A stretch of DNA of 50,187 nucleotides from Microcoleus sp. FACHB-68 (GCF_014695715.1 NZ_JACJOT010000010.1:1-50187); one strand, 5' to 3'. Shown: positions 17,088 to 25,471, counted from the stretch's first letter. The notes: generated from the letters alone by a model not told the origin. Made by a program: numbers and translations.

Positions 17088-17510
17088 ATGCGCTACACCG
17101 ATAAACAAGGGAACACCCTCAACCTAGATGAATGTATGACTGCCGACAGCTTCTTTATGGAGGCTGATACATACATCGACGAACCGTTAGAAATGCACTT
17201 CGATCAAACAGGTGAATTAAAAGCAGGAAAGAAAGGGAAGCAAGCCGCAGCACCCCTTCGCAGTAATGGCAGAGAACTAATCCCCGCAGAAGCCCAAGCC
17301 TATAAACGTAGCAATGCCACTCAATTGCTTGAGGTGCCGGTAGGACGCACCGTAGATAACGAGGGACTTAACAATAACTACGCAATGCAGCCGGCTATTA
17401 CCTTGGCAGAGTATCCTTCACCAGAACAGCAGAAGGGTTATGCCTTTCAAGGCGCAATTGCTATCGTGTTCGTTGCCTTAACGCTATTGACTGTATTTGT
17501 TGTTAGCTAG
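17088..17510 (+). CDS. ssl1498-family light-harvesting-like protein
   Basis: A 140-residue protein that fits the ssl1498 family of light-harvesting-like proteins of cyanobacteria. A soluble acidic N-terminal part starts with RYTDKQGNTLNLDE. It is followed by a variable linker, the conserved AITLAEYPSPEQQKGYAFQG and one C-terminal membrane helix (about 118-138, AIAIVFVALTLLTVFVVS). It probably sits in the thylakoid membrane near photosystem or assembly complexes; the exact function is not established. It is 93 bases upstream of nblA, with an 11-bp palindrome in between. Confidence 0.85.
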   Translation: MRYTDKQGNTLNLDECMTADSFFMEADTYIDEPLEMHFDQTGELKAGKKGKQAAAPLRSNGRELIPAEAQAYKRSNATQLLEVPVGRTVDNEGLNNNYAMQPAITLAEYPSPEQQKGYAFQGAIAIVFVALTLLTVFVVS

Positions 17511-17519
17511 GGATAACAA

Positions 17520-17557
17520 TAGCTAGATATTTCGCTTTAAACCCAGATATCTAGCTA
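17520..17557 (+). promoter_or_regulatory. Perfect 11-bp inverted repeat between ssl1498-like gene and nblA
   Basis: TAGCTAGATAT and ATATCTAGCTA are separated by 16 bases, starting 10 bases after the ssl1498-like stop. There is no T-run, so it is a weak terminator candidate. An operator, processing hairpin or mRNA end-stabiliser is as likely. Confidence 0.65.
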
Positions 17558-17603
17558 GCATTGACCCTCTATTTTTCGCCCAAATTGGGCACAGGAGCCA
17601 GCC

Positions 17604-17801
17604 ATGAATCAGCCTATCAAATTATCTTTAGAACAAGAATTTACCATCCGTAGCTTTGCCGACCAAGTGCAGCAAATGTCTCGTGAACAAGCCCAGGATT
17701 TTTTGCTGATGCTGCATAAGCAGATGATCATGCAGGAAACGATGTACCGGGAATTTCTGAAGCACGAGTGGAATATCGATGCCGGCGCTAGTTCTATCTA
17801 A
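17604..17801 (+). CDS. nblA: Phycobilisome degradation protein NblA
   Basis: NblA triggers breakdown of phycobilisomes under nitrogen or sulphur starvation by binding phycocyanin and recruiting a ClpC chaperone. This 65-residue protein has the full family pattern: LSLEQEFTIRSFADQVQQMS, then EQAQDFLLMLHKQMIMQET and the C-terminal REFLKHEW that contacts the phycobiliprotein. A good ribosome site (AGGAGCCAGCC) precedes the ATG. A terminator hairpin with a T-run follows about 100 bases later. The phycocyanin operon it acts on lies 5 kb downstream in the opposite orientation. Confidence 0.95.
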   Translation: MNQPIKLSLEQEFTIRSFADQVQQMSREQAQDFLLMLHKQMIMQETMYREFLKHEWNIDAGASSI

Positions 17802-17905
17802 AGCGGGTTAGCAAGGATTCAAGCACTTGGCAGTTACGAAATACAGCCGCAACAGTCAATTTGCCAAAGCTCCCCTGAGAGCCGGTAAAATAATCTTCAA
17901 AATAT

Positions 17906-17951
17906 AAAAAAGCTTTGTTGCAATCCTTGTATTAGCGGCGAGCTTTTTTTT
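17906..17951 (+). terminator. Terminator after nblA
   Basis: AAAAAAGCT pairs with AGCTTTTTT around a 26-base loop and is followed by more T. It lies 105 bases after the nblA stop. The remaining bases up to the fasciclin gene (to 18196) are AT-rich and show no gene. Confidence 0.7.
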
Positions 17952-18196
17952 ATGTTAAGCTGCCGATCCCTAACATCATGTCGCCATTTTATCTGCTAGC
18001 TATCAAAATTTATCTGACTATTATTTATAAATTAATTTTTCCTTAATCTAAAAAACGCTTTTAATGTTATGTGTAATATAAATGAGCTATTTGCTGAGAG
18101 CAACTCAACAAAATATATCTATGCCTAATAGTAGATATTCTTCGTTTCAAAAAGGTTTATAGTTGAAAACAGAAGACACAAAACTAGGTGAACAAC

Positions 18197-18601
18197 TTGG
18201 CTAATATCGTAGAAACTGCCATCAATGCTGGCTCATTCAACACCCTAGTTACTGCAATCAAAGCGGCTGATTTGGTAGACACTTTAAAAGGCGCTGGTCC
18301 CTTCACAGTTTTTGCGCCGACTGATGAAGCTTTTGCTAAGCTTCCCGAAGGTACAGTAGAAGGATTGCTTAAGGATATCCCAACGCTTAAGAAAATCCTG
18401 ACCTACCATGTCGTTTCAGGCAAGGTAATGGCATCTGACGTGGTTAAGCTGGATTCAGCAACCACAGTTCAAGGTTCAGACGTGAAAATTGACGCTTCCA
18501 ATGGCGGCGTCAAGGTCAATGATGCCACCGTTGCAACAGCAGATGTTGCTGCTGATAATGGTGTCATCCACATCATTGACACAGTTTTGATGCCGGCGTA
18601 A
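18197..18601 (+). CDS. Fasciclin (FAS1) domain protein
   Basis: A single FAS1 domain covers the whole protein: [20 protein letters not shown] followed by [15 protein letters not shown] (H1 region), the YHV motif ([11 protein letters not shown]) and the H2 region [16 protein letters not shown]1 domains mediate adhesion or protein contacts. No signal peptide is seen, so this one is probably cytoplasmic, as in many cyanobacteria. The TTG at 18197, with AGGTGA just upstream (18186-18191), gives the family's usual start (ANIVETA); a GTG at 18188 would add three residues. A strong hairpin follows the stop. Confidence 0.88.
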   Translation: MANIVETAINAGSFNTLVTAIKAADLVDTLKGAGPFTVFAPTDEAFAKLPEGTVEGLLKDIPTLKKILTYHVVSGKVMASDVVKLDSATTVQGSDVKIDASNGGVKVNDATVATADVAADNGVIHIIDTVLMPA

Positions 18602-18629
18602 CCAGCGCTTAGGTAGTGAATGCTATCTG

Positions 18630-18661
18630 TGGGGCAGCGATTATTTATAGTCGCTGCCCCA
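18630..18661 (+). terminator. Hairpin after the fasciclin gene
   Basis: TGGGGCAGCGA pairs perfectly with TCGCTGCCCCA around a 10-base loop, 28 bases after the stop. The T-run is weak, but the stem is strong and could end both this gene and the convergent Dabb/cpc transcript. Confidence 0.75.
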
Positions 18662-18698
18662 TAACTGTTTTAAGGAACAATTTAGGCGCAAAACTTTA

Positions 18699-19001
18699 TC
18701 AGATTTCGTAGTCAACCACGGCGCGTTCGCTAACTATTTTGCCGATAAATTCTTTGCATTTTTCGTGTTCTGGATGTTTCTGATAAGTATTCAGCGCATC
18801 GAAACTGGCAAAGGCTGAATACAGTGCCACATCGTACGCTGCCGGTGATTCAATGCCATTCATCCCCACTTCAAGATGCTCAATTTCTGGGATAACTGCT
18901 GGGAGCGCTTCTAGCATTTCCTTCATCTTGCCGGCATTTTCGTCTTTAGAAGCGCCTTCTGCGGTATCTTTTAACCGCCACATGACAATATGCTTGATCA
19001 T
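18699..19001 (-). CDS. Dabb family protein (stress-responsive A/B barrel)
   Basis: A 100-residue dimeric alpha/beta-barrel protein. The start MIKHIVMWRLKD, the central EVGMNGIESPAAYDVALYS and the C-terminal YQKHPEHEKCKEFI are the family pattern. The family includes stress proteins and small enzymes; no active-site claim can be made here. It follows cpcF on the same strand with a 55-base gap and may be transcribed from the cpc operon. Confidence 0.88.
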   Translation of the reverse strand: MIKHIVMWRLKDTAEGASKDENAGKMKEMLEALPAVIPEIEHLEVGMNGIESPAAYDVALYSAFASFDALNTYQKHPEHEKCKEFIGKIVSERAVVDYEI

Positions 19002-19056
19002 TCAATCTTCCTATTGAAAAAACGACATTAAATTTCTTGGGTTCCACAAAACGAGG

Positions 19057-19698
19057 CTAGGCAGTGAGAGTCTGAGTTGCCAGCACAGCACGGGCGCGAA
19101 CCACCAACTCTGCATCTGCTTGCGCCATTTGCTGCAACTGCGCCAGAAGTTGAGAAAACCAAGCGGGACGATCTGCCGGCACCGCACTCGCCAATCCTTG
19201 CAATCCCACGATGCCGGCGTAGCGCACCACCCATTCTGGATCTTCACAAACTTTGGTTAATGTGTTGTAAGCCCGCTCTTGATCGTTACAAACCTGCTCG
19301 CTTGACAGCCCAACCCACTGCAGATTGCCCAACCCTCTAGCAGCCGCGCGGCGCACGCTCAAGGCAAAATCAGTTTCAGCCGCCGAGATCAGTAAATCGA
19401 TGCCACGCGGATCACCGATGCCGGCTAATGCGCGAACCGCCCAAGCTCTCGCACCGTAGTTATAGCTATCAAGCTGATCTAAAATAGGCTGCACTGCCGG
19501 CTCCCCAATTAAAATTAGCCCATCCACCGCTGCAACTGCCGCACCAGGGTTGTTGTAGCGTAAAACCTGGATCAAACTAGGAATCGCTGCCGGTGAGTTT
19601 TCAGCCGCCAACGCCTTGACTGCGTTTAACAAGCCATCAGCAGAATCCGCCTCATCAACGGCTTGAATCAATTTTTGAATGCTTTCATCCTTGGTCAT
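19057..19698 (-). CDS. cpcF: Phycocyanobilin lyase subunit CpcF
   Basis: CpcF pairs with CpcE to form the lyase that attaches phycocyanobilin to Cys84 of the phycocyanin alpha subunit. The protein is a short stack of HEAT repeats, with family landmarks NNPGAAVAAVDGLILIGEPA and LDSYNYGARAWAVRALAGIG. From the ATG at 19698 it has 213 residues, the usual size. The open frame runs upstream to 19740, but those codons lie inside a MITE-like element, so the shorter form is chosen. It is the sixth gene of the cpc operon, with 189 bases of MITE-containing DNA between it and cpcE. Confidence 0.92.
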   Translation of the reverse strand: MTKDESIQKLIQAVDEADSADGLLNAVKALAAENSPAAIPSLIQVLRYNNPGAAVAAVDGLILIGEPAVQPILDQLDSYNYGARAWAVRALAGIGDPRGIDLLISAAETDFALSVRRAAARGLGNLQWVGLSSEQVCNDQERAYNTLTKVCEDPEWVVRYAGIVGLQGLASAVPADRPAWFSQLLAQLQQMAQADAELVVRARAVLATQTLTA

Positions 19699-19721
19699 AA
19701 TTACATCACTAAACATTAAAC

Positions 19722-19836
19722 CTCTTGCAAAAACCTCCAAACATCAAACTCTATGGCACATTAACCATTAACCCATCTGTGTCCATCTGTGTCCATCTGT
19801 GGTTAAAAATCAAAACCTAAGACTTTGCAAGAAGCC
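19722..19836. mobile_element. MITE-like element, copy B, between cpcE and cpcF
   Basis: The right end reads AAGACTTTGCAAGAAG and the left end CTCTTGCAAAAACCTCC, an imperfect terminal inverted repeat matching copy A at 12832-12923. The minus strand of the interior reads TTTTTAACCACAGATGGACA, with three copies of a GATGGACACA-like unit, close to the ACCACAGACAAACAC of copy A. It interrupts the cpcE-cpcF spacer and supplies an accidental upstream extension to the cpcF frame. Confidence 0.6.
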
Positions 19837-19887
19837 TGACGTACAGATTATCAATATTTTTTATCACTTAAGATTGCCGGCATTTCA

Positions 19888-20727
19888 TCACAAAAGCGAA
19901 TCCATTACCGCCATAACTTGAATCGCATGATCAGACAGCGAAGGAGGTTGTGTCGGGTTACTCCCTAGCTGATGTTCTAAAATTCCTTTAAGGGCAATCA
20001 ACTTAAGACTATTTTCTGCCAAAGTTTCCGCAATCGCCTCGGCTGCCGGTAAATAGCCAATCGCACCCAAATCCATCAAAGCCGACCGGCGCAATTGCAA
20101 CTCATCGCCGCGTAAAGCTTGAATCAGGCGTTCTGCATAAATTGATTGGCCTGTGAGCTGGTACATCGCTCGTGCTGTGGAGTATTGCACCCGCTTAACC
20201 GGATGTTCGAGGAAAGGCTGAATCAGGGAAATCGCCTCCGTAGCGTGGAGGGTTCCTAGCGCTTCGATGACTGCATTGTAGGGTTGGGCGAGATGGGGTT
20301 TTCCCGGAACCCGCACAGCCGCTTCCACACCGCCGGCTAGCATTTGCATCAACACCGGCACACTCGCCGTCGCGTTGAGCATTTCCAACGACTGGGCAGC
20401 AGCTTCTCGAACGTAGTAGTCTGAACTGTCTAAACACCAAATCAGCGCCGGCACTGAACGCTGGTCTCCCAGTTTGCCCAGTGCCCGCGCTGCATTGCGT
20501 CTCAGGGGATATCCCCCATCGTCTGTGCGGTCAGATTCATCTTCCAAAGCCGCCAGCAAAGCGTCAACTGCCGCCGGTTCTCGAACTCTGAATCTGCCAA
20601 GCCACCAAGCTGCATAGTAGCGCAGACCCAGGTCATCACCCCGCAGATTTGCGATTGCTTGCTCTGCGGTTAAAGATTCGCCACCATTTTCAGGTGCGGG
20701 TGGTGCCGGTTCAAAATAATCCTGCAT
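19888..20727 (-). CDS. cpcE: Phycocyanobilin lyase subunit CpcE
   Basis: CpcE is the larger half of the CpcE/CpcF lyase for phycocyanin alpha. The 279 residues are mostly HEAT repeats, with the landmark run DDLGLRYYAAWWLGRFR near 31-47, DGGYPLRRNAARALGKLGD near 70-88 and YYVREAAAQSLE near 103-114. The length is normal. It follows cpcD by 27 bases and is clearly in the operon. Confidence 0.95.
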   Translation of the reverse strand: MQDYFEPAPPAPENGGESLTAEQAIANLRGDDLGLRYYAAWWLGRFRVREPAAVDALLAALEDESDRTDDGGYPLRRNAARALGKLGDQRSVPALIWCLDSSDYYVREAAAQSLEMLNATASVPVLMQMLAGGVEAAVRVPGKPHLAQPYNAVIEALGTLHATEAISLIQPFLEHPVKRVQYSTARAMYQLTGQSIYAERLIQALRGDELQLRRSALMDLGAIGYLPAAEAIAETLAENSLKLIALKGILEHQLGSNPTQPPSLSDHAIQVMAVMDSLL

Positions 20728-20754
20728 GGGTCTGGTACTTGTCAGATGGCTTAC

Positions 20755-21120
20755 TTAGCTATCGTGCTCCGATTTGCCTTCACCTTCGTGGTGATGCTCG
20801 GAAGCAGCGTCATGGTGATGCTCCGATGCACCCTCATGGTGATGCTCCGATGCAGTTTTCCTGCTCTTCTCGAATTCTGCATTACCTTCAGCGGTCATCG
20901 GGTAAATGTTGACAATTTTGCCACCCATGCGAAGGATTCGCTGCATTTCTTCATTCATCCGGTTGTAAGGCACTGTGATAAACACACTGCCACTTTGGCG
21001 AATGGGGTAGTTTGTTCTGTCACTTTCTTCGCTTTGAGCTAAACCAGTGACTTCGTACCGAAAGAGCCGGCTACCAGAAGAGCTGTTTGCCGCTCTCCCA
21101 TAAGCTAATTGACCAAGCAT
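20755..21120 (-). CDS. cpcD: Phycobilisome rod-capping linker CpcD with a His-rich tail
   Basis: CpcD is the small linker that caps the distal end of phycocyanin rods. The conserved part is residues 1-80 (RLFRYEVTGL, YPIRQSGSVFITVPY, MGGKIVNIYP). The usual family length is about 80; this one has 121. Residues 91-114 are three copies of an eight-residue unit SEHHHEGA/SEHHHDAA/SEHHHEGE, giving ten His in the tail with the final SEHDS. The matching DNA (about 20779-20850) is a near-perfect 24-bp tandem repeat. The tail may bind metal or be a neutral repeat expansion. It lies between cpcC and cpcE. Confidence 0.93.
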   Translation of the reverse strand: MLGQLAYGRAANSSSGSRLFRYEVTGLAQSEESDRTNYPIRQSGSVFITVPYNRMNEEMQRILRMGGKIVNIYPMTAEGNAEFEKSRKTASEHHHEGASEHHHDAASEHHHEGEGKSEHDS

Positions 21121-21201
21121 ATTCTTGCGATCTCCTAAAGATGAAAGTCTTACACTAACTTTGAACTTTGAATTTTTGACTCTTCAAAATTCAAAACGAT
21201 C

Positions 21202-22068
21202 TTAGGCTGGCGTAATGCTGGCAATTTTACCGCCCTGGCGCTGAATTTGCTGCAGTTTGTTCGATAACTGCTCGTAAGGCACGATAAAGCTGGTGCTGCT
21301 GCGACGCACGCTAGGATAGCCGGGATTGCGAACGCCGGTTACTTCAATCCGGTAAACTTTACCCGTTTGACCAAACCCTAAAGAGCCACCCAAACTGGTA
21401 GTAGGAGTGGAATCTTGAGATGTGCGATATGCCCAGCCTTCAGAACCACCTGAAGGAGCGACAACGGCGGATGAGCGATTTTGACCGAGTTCGCGAGCCA
21501 GACGGGAGTTATTGCCTTCCACCTGAGAGCGATCACTGTTGGCATAACCGCGATACAGCCGGAACATCCGGGTGAAGCCTACGGTTTTTTGACTGCGTTG
21601 GGTTTCAAAACCGCGATAGTAAGGCACGATATTTTCGCCAAAGCTCTCTTGATACTCCGGAGAATCGATGTAAGAATCGATTTCGGCATCAAACCCTTGG
21701 TTTTCGTAGATGTCCAGGTGGAAAATCACCTCAGACTCATCATACGGAGCGCGACCCAACAGGTGTTTATAGTTCAGTTCAATGACGCGCGTCTGGAAAT
21801 TGTTGTAAAGAAACTTCGATTTGTAAAGCTCCGATTTTGCAACACAGCGCACGAATTCTCGCACGGTGATGCTGCCATTTTTCAAAAGGGATTCTGCACT
21901 GGTGAGTCGTTCTGACTTCATCAGATAGTCGTTGCCCAAAACCTGACGGTAGACGGCACGAATCACGCTCTCAACATCTTGCAGGCTCCAATCTCTCCGC
22001 AATTCAACTGGCGATGCTTCGCTAAAAGCTGATGTTCCCAAGCGGGATGCTGCTGCTGTAATAGCCAT
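21202..22068 (-). CDS. cpcC: Phycobilisome rod linker CpcC
   Basis: CpcC joins phycocyanin hexamers along the rod. The 288 residues have the usual order: short N-terminus ([10 protein letters not shown]), pfam00427-type linker domain (about 18-150) with [14 protein letters not shown] and [17 protein letters not shown], a linker region, then a C-terminal CpcD-like domain (about 233-286) with [20 protein letters not shown] and QGGKIASI. It lies 255 bases from cpcA, with a hairpin in the spacer, and 81 bases upstream of cpcD. Confidence 0.95.
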   Translation of the reverse strand: MAITAAASRLGTSAFSEASPVELRRDWSLQDVESVIRAVYRQVLGNDYLMKSERLTSAESLLKNGSITVREFVRCVAKSELYKSKFLYNNFQTRVIELNYKHLLGRAPYDESEVIFHLDIYENQGFDAEIDSYIDSPEYQESFGENIVPYYRGFETQRSQKTVGFTRMFRLYRGYANSDRSQVEGNNSRLARELGQNRSSAVVAPSGGSEGWAYRTSQDSTPTTSLGGSLGFGQTGKVYRIEVTGVRNPGYPSVRRSSTSFIVPYEQLSNKLQQIQRQGGKIASITPA

Positions 22069-22212
22069 TTAAAATTCTCCCAACTAACAACAAGCGTTTT
22101 CAGCCAAACCTTGTGCAATCGCTTTCAGCTTTCATGAGTTTTTAGATCCGATCCCAAATCTAAAATTCTCAATCTTGTTGCTGATCGCTGATTTTAAGGT
22201 CTATATAAACGA

Positions 22213-22277
22213 AGATGCCCGGACGGGTAAACAACCACTAGCCTGTTGCTAGCCCCTGCCTACCTATCCGGACATCT
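22213..22277 (-). terminator. Hairpin between cpcA and cpcC (partial terminator)
   Basis: AGATGCCCGGACGGG and CCTATCCGGACATCT are complementary at most positions, with a nested CTAGC/GCTAG hairpin in the loop. It lies just after the cpcA stop in the transcribed direction. Read-through hairpins at this place are common and set the ratio of phycocyanin subunits to linkers. The T-run is weak. Confidence 0.65.
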
Positions 22278-22323
22278 CTTACCGGACTACGCAATCGTAA
22301 AGACGCTATAGAGCGTATCTTTC

Positions 22324-22812
22324 TTAGCTCAGGGCGTTGATGGCGTAGTCAAGGTAGGTGTTAGCTTCGGTGGCGGCTTGTCCGTTCAGACCGTGATTGC
22401 TCTTGATGTGCTTCAGCGCTTCGATGTACCAGCTAGGGGACAGTTCAAAGGTGGTGTTGATTTCATCTAAACCAGCAATCAGGAACTCATCCATTGGGCC
22501 GGTGCCACCAGCAACCAAGCAGTAGGTGACCATACGCAGGTAGTAACCGATGTCGCGAGAGCACTTGTCTTTACCGCGCTGATCGGCTGCGTACTGATTG
22601 CCTTGCATTTGGGTGGTGTAAGGGAATTTGTTGTACACCGCTTGGGCTGCACCATTGATCAGGTTTTGAGAATTGCTGGTCAAAGTACGAGCGGCTTCCA
22701 TGCTGGCAGCTGCGCGGCGGTAGCGACCGTCTACGGCTTGCAATTCGGTGTTGCTGAGGAAACGGCCTTGGGTATCGGCGGTTGCAATTGCTTCAGTAAT
22801 GGGGGTTTTCAT
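22324..22812 (-). CDS. cpcA: Phycocyanin alpha subunit
   Basis: The alpha subunit of C-phycocyanin, which forms (alpha-beta) discs in phycobilisome rods and absorbs orange light. At 162 residues it is exactly the family length. Cys84 in [14 protein letters not shown] is the bilin attachment site loaded by CpcE/CpcF. The other landmarks ([46 protein letters not shown]) are all intact. The gene follows cpcB by 78 bases. Confidence 0.98.
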   Translation of the reverse strand: MKTPITEAIATADTQGRFLSNTELQAVDGRYRRAAASMEAARTLTSNSQNLINGAAQAVYNKFPYTTQMQGNQYAADQRGKDKCSRDIGYYLRMVTYCLVAGGTGPMDEFLIAGLDEINTTFELSPSWYIEALKHIKSNHGLNGQAATEANTYLDYAINALS

Positions 22813-22890
22813 CGTTTGAGTCTCTCCCGAATGGTTTTGCTACAAAGTTTTCGTCGAAATGTGAGAACTTGCTGAAGGATATCAGCGGGT

Positions 22891-23409
22891 TTAGCCTACT
22901 GCACCGGCGGCGCGATCAAAGTAGCTGGCTAGTTCAGACATTAAGGCGCTGCAATCGCCTTGGGTAACGCCGTTGGGGTCGTTGGCAATCTTGACAGCAG
23001 CTTCCTTCATTTTTTGGACGCCGTTGGCAACGGAACCACCGGGCACGCCTAGAGCTTGGTAGGTTTCGCGCAGACCATTCAGGCAGCGATCATCGAGAAC
23101 GCTGGCATCACCGGCAATCATTGCATAGGTGACGTAGCGCAGGATGATTTCCATATCGCGCAAGCAAGCAGCCATACGACGGTTGGTGTAGGCGTTTCCA
23201 CCGGGTTGGATCAGCTGAGGCTGTTCTGCAAACAGAGAACGAGCGGCATTGGCAACGATGGTGGAAGCGTTGCTGGTGATCCGGTTGACGGTATCCAAGC
23301 GCTTGCTGCCTTCTTTGACGATGTTGCTCAAAGCATCGAGTTGAGCGGTGCTGAGGAATTCACCCCGGGCATCAGCTTGGGCAACTACTTTGGAAAATGC
23401 ATCTAGCAT
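22891..23409 (-). CDS. cpcB: Phycocyanin beta subunit
   Basis: The beta subunit of C-phycocyanin, first gene of the cpc operon. The 172 residues are the family length. Cys82 ([13 protein letters not shown]) and Cys153 ([10 protein letters not shown]) are the two bilin sites, loaded by other lyases. Asn72 in GGNAY is the position methylated by CpcM. A ribosome site AGGAGA lies about ten bases before the ATG. The long 5' region begins at 23410. Confidence 0.98.
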   Translation of the reverse strand: MLDAFSKVVAQADARGEFLSTAQLDALSNIVKEGSKRLDTVNRITSNASTIVANAARSLFAEQPQLIQPGGNAYTNRRMAACLRDMEIILRYVTYAMIAGDASVLDDRCLNGLRETYQALGVPGGSVANGVQKMKEAAVKIANDPNGVTQGDCSALMSELASYFDRAAGAVG

Positions 23410-24113
23410 GAACTCTGTCTCCTATCTTGGTTTAGTTGGATCTGCATTCAAATTGTGCATCTGAGCCAGTTGAAGCTACTGGAGCTGCCGTAATGGCTCG
23501 CTATAAACAACAGCAACAACTTCGGCTTTCGTTGCTCTTAAATGTTGAGTGTTACACACTTTCTGTAACTTTACACCAACATTTCAACAATTTGAGAAAA
23601 CTTTACAGTTTTTTTTGACACTTTCTTTTCCTTGTTCAGGATTAGAAATTTCGAGAGGAATTTCGCTGCTTTTGTCACTTGACATAAAGCATCTTATCCC
23701 CCAAGACGGTGCCAATTGCCTTTCTATCCTCCCTCCATTAAGGAGTTTGGAAATCTTGGAAATCATCCCTTCGTCTTGATACTAATTCACTCGCCTTTCC
23801 GTTTCTTCCTGACTCCTGACTTATGCTTAGAGCGTAATAGCAAAAGCGCTTGTACTGACTCCAGCATTTTGCCGGTGGCCTGGATGAGTTAACGTGCGAT
23901 TGCTCGTCTGTTATCTCACTTTAACGGATAAGGGTCATCGTGTCTCAGACCAACTCTTTAAGACTTTACCAAGTTTTATGAGAAATTGGAAAACTTTGGT
24001 AAATCCTTTTTTTCGGGCTGTTGCCTGCGCTCCATACCCTTCAGGTTATTTTTATACAACGCCCTCGCGCCTTTTATTATTAAAATTTGTTAAGAAATTT
24101 TATTTTTAACCAT
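23410..24113 (-). promoter_or_regulatory. 5' region of the cpc operon
   Basis: About 700 bases upstream of cpcB with no supported gene; short frames here look accidental. The cpc promoter and the long leader typical of this operon must lie here or slightly beyond, but I cannot fix the start. The stretch is AT-rich at its far end (about 24070-24115). Confidence 0.5.
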
Positions 24114-24225
24114 TTCTTAACCTTGGTTGCAACTGTATAAGTAATTGTGCCCATGAAGAGTGAAGGCGGTTCTTAACCTTGGTTGCAACTGTATAAGTAA
24201 TTGTGCCCATGAAGAGTGAAGGCGG
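24114..24225. repeat. Perfect 56-bp tandem duplication
   Basis: Two exact copies (24114-24169 and 24170-24225), starting TTCTTAACCTTGGTTGCAAC and ending GAGTGAAGGCGG. They lie about 705 bases upstream of cpcB. Exact identity shows the duplication is recent or maintained. Each unit holds a TTGCAACT and a TATAAG-like element. Confidence 0.95.
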
Positions 24226-24333
24226 GATCTCTTAGCGCATGAGCGATTTCTTGTGTGTTAGCCCATTTCAGCAGATTTACCCCCAAGTCGAATCAGCGGA
24301 TGGGGAGGTTATCCAGTGTTCGCGTCGTTATAG

Positions 24334-24570
24334 TCAAAGCACTTCAACATTCCCCGACAGGATATTTTTCAGCGTGCTCAAGCAGATTTCGGTTTGTCAG
24401 CTGGCTTGCCGGCATCGGCTGTCCAGTTTCAAGAACGCCAAACCGGCCAGATTCAGGGAGATTTGCAGTTGCATTGTTACAAAAACGAAATATTTAACCG
24501 GCAACCCGATGCACTCCAGACGACAAACAACAGATTGCCGGTGTTAATTGTTCCTGTGTTCATAAATTAA
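24334..24570 (+). pseudogene. Possible decayed coding fragment
   Basis: One frame reads 78 codons without a stop and has protein-like composition near its end (QFQERQTGQIQGDLQLHCYK then NEIFNRQPDALQTTNNRLPV). The same frame has stops at 24259 and 24331 and no good start. I do not recognise the family. It may be a fragment of an old gene; chance is not excluded. Confidence 0.3.
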
Positions 24571-24799
24571 GAGGTTCTGCTACAGCGATGTAATGCTGTC
24601 GGCTCTCCAATAACTTAGAAATTAAGAATGCTTTGACTGGTTGCCCCACTCATAAAAACTTTAAGCTGTGAGTGTCCCCTGGAAGCAAGAGTCGGTGAAA
24701 AAGTAAGCTTATCAGTTTTTCAGCGCAGAAATTTAAACTAAAGAGTCAGGCCGGCATTGTCGGGATCGTTCTCTTAAAGTTGGAAATTTCACATTAAAT

Positions 24800-25456
24800 A
24801 TGAAGATTAATTTAGGCATCGGAGATTTTAACTGAGCTAAGCCGATTGCATTAAATCATAAAATCGCAATCAGTGCCTATTTAATTCAAAACTTACTTAA
24901 TTCCAAATTTGGTTATTATTAGCAACTGATTAAGCCTTGCCTAATTAGAGTTTCGTTTCAAAGAAAGAGTTTAAGTTAAATGAATTTATTAGCCGATTTC
25001 TTGATAGGACGTTAGTTAAAAGCCTTTGAAATTGAGTTCAATGCGGGCTTCCTTGGTGCCATTGATAATTACAATATATCAGTCATAACGGCATCAGACG
25101 TTGAAGACGTTGGAAACCCACGTCTTTTGAATAAATCTGAGAAGCAGATAAAACCTTGGCACTAACGAGTTTAAAAGAGGGCGCTTGCAAGGTGGCCGGC
25201 AACGTCAAGATGGTTCGTTAAATTAGCACTTGCATTAATAGTATTTGCAGAAATCATTGTTGACCCTAGCGTTACACATAGACTTGCCGCAAAAAAAATA
25301 GTCAAAAATTATCATCTTGCTAAAAGCCTTGGTAGCCATAAAATTAATGAGCAAGATGACCGCACAGCAATCTTTTTAGGTTCTCTGCTTGGTCACAATT
25401 TAGATAAGATTGCTGTAGATAGCATAATTTCCCTGGTTCTAGAACACGGTGATTAA
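24800..25456 (+). pseudogene. One-frame pseudogene with internal stops, unknown family
   Basis: From ATG at 24800 to TAA at 25454 a single frame has protein-like composition but four internal stops: TGA 24833, TAG 24920, TAA 25163 and TAA 25172. The clean segments are 80 codons (with FKLNEFISRFLDRTLVKAFE and FLGAIDNYNISVITASDVED) and 93 codons (with WFVKLALALIVFAEIIVDPS and DRTAIFLGSLLGHNLDKIAV). Neither has an ATG, GTG or TTG near its start. I do not recognise the family. It ends 16 bases before the stop of the convergent M41 gene. The most natural reading is a decaying gene with point-mutation stops and no frameshift. Confidence 0.5.
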
Positions 25457-25471
25457 GTATTGCTATTTATT

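Noticed and set aside
24239-24547. A 102-codon frame with an ATG in the cpc upstream region
   Set aside because: Composition is poor, with scattered Cys and basic residues; an alternative frame over the same bases looks more protein-like.
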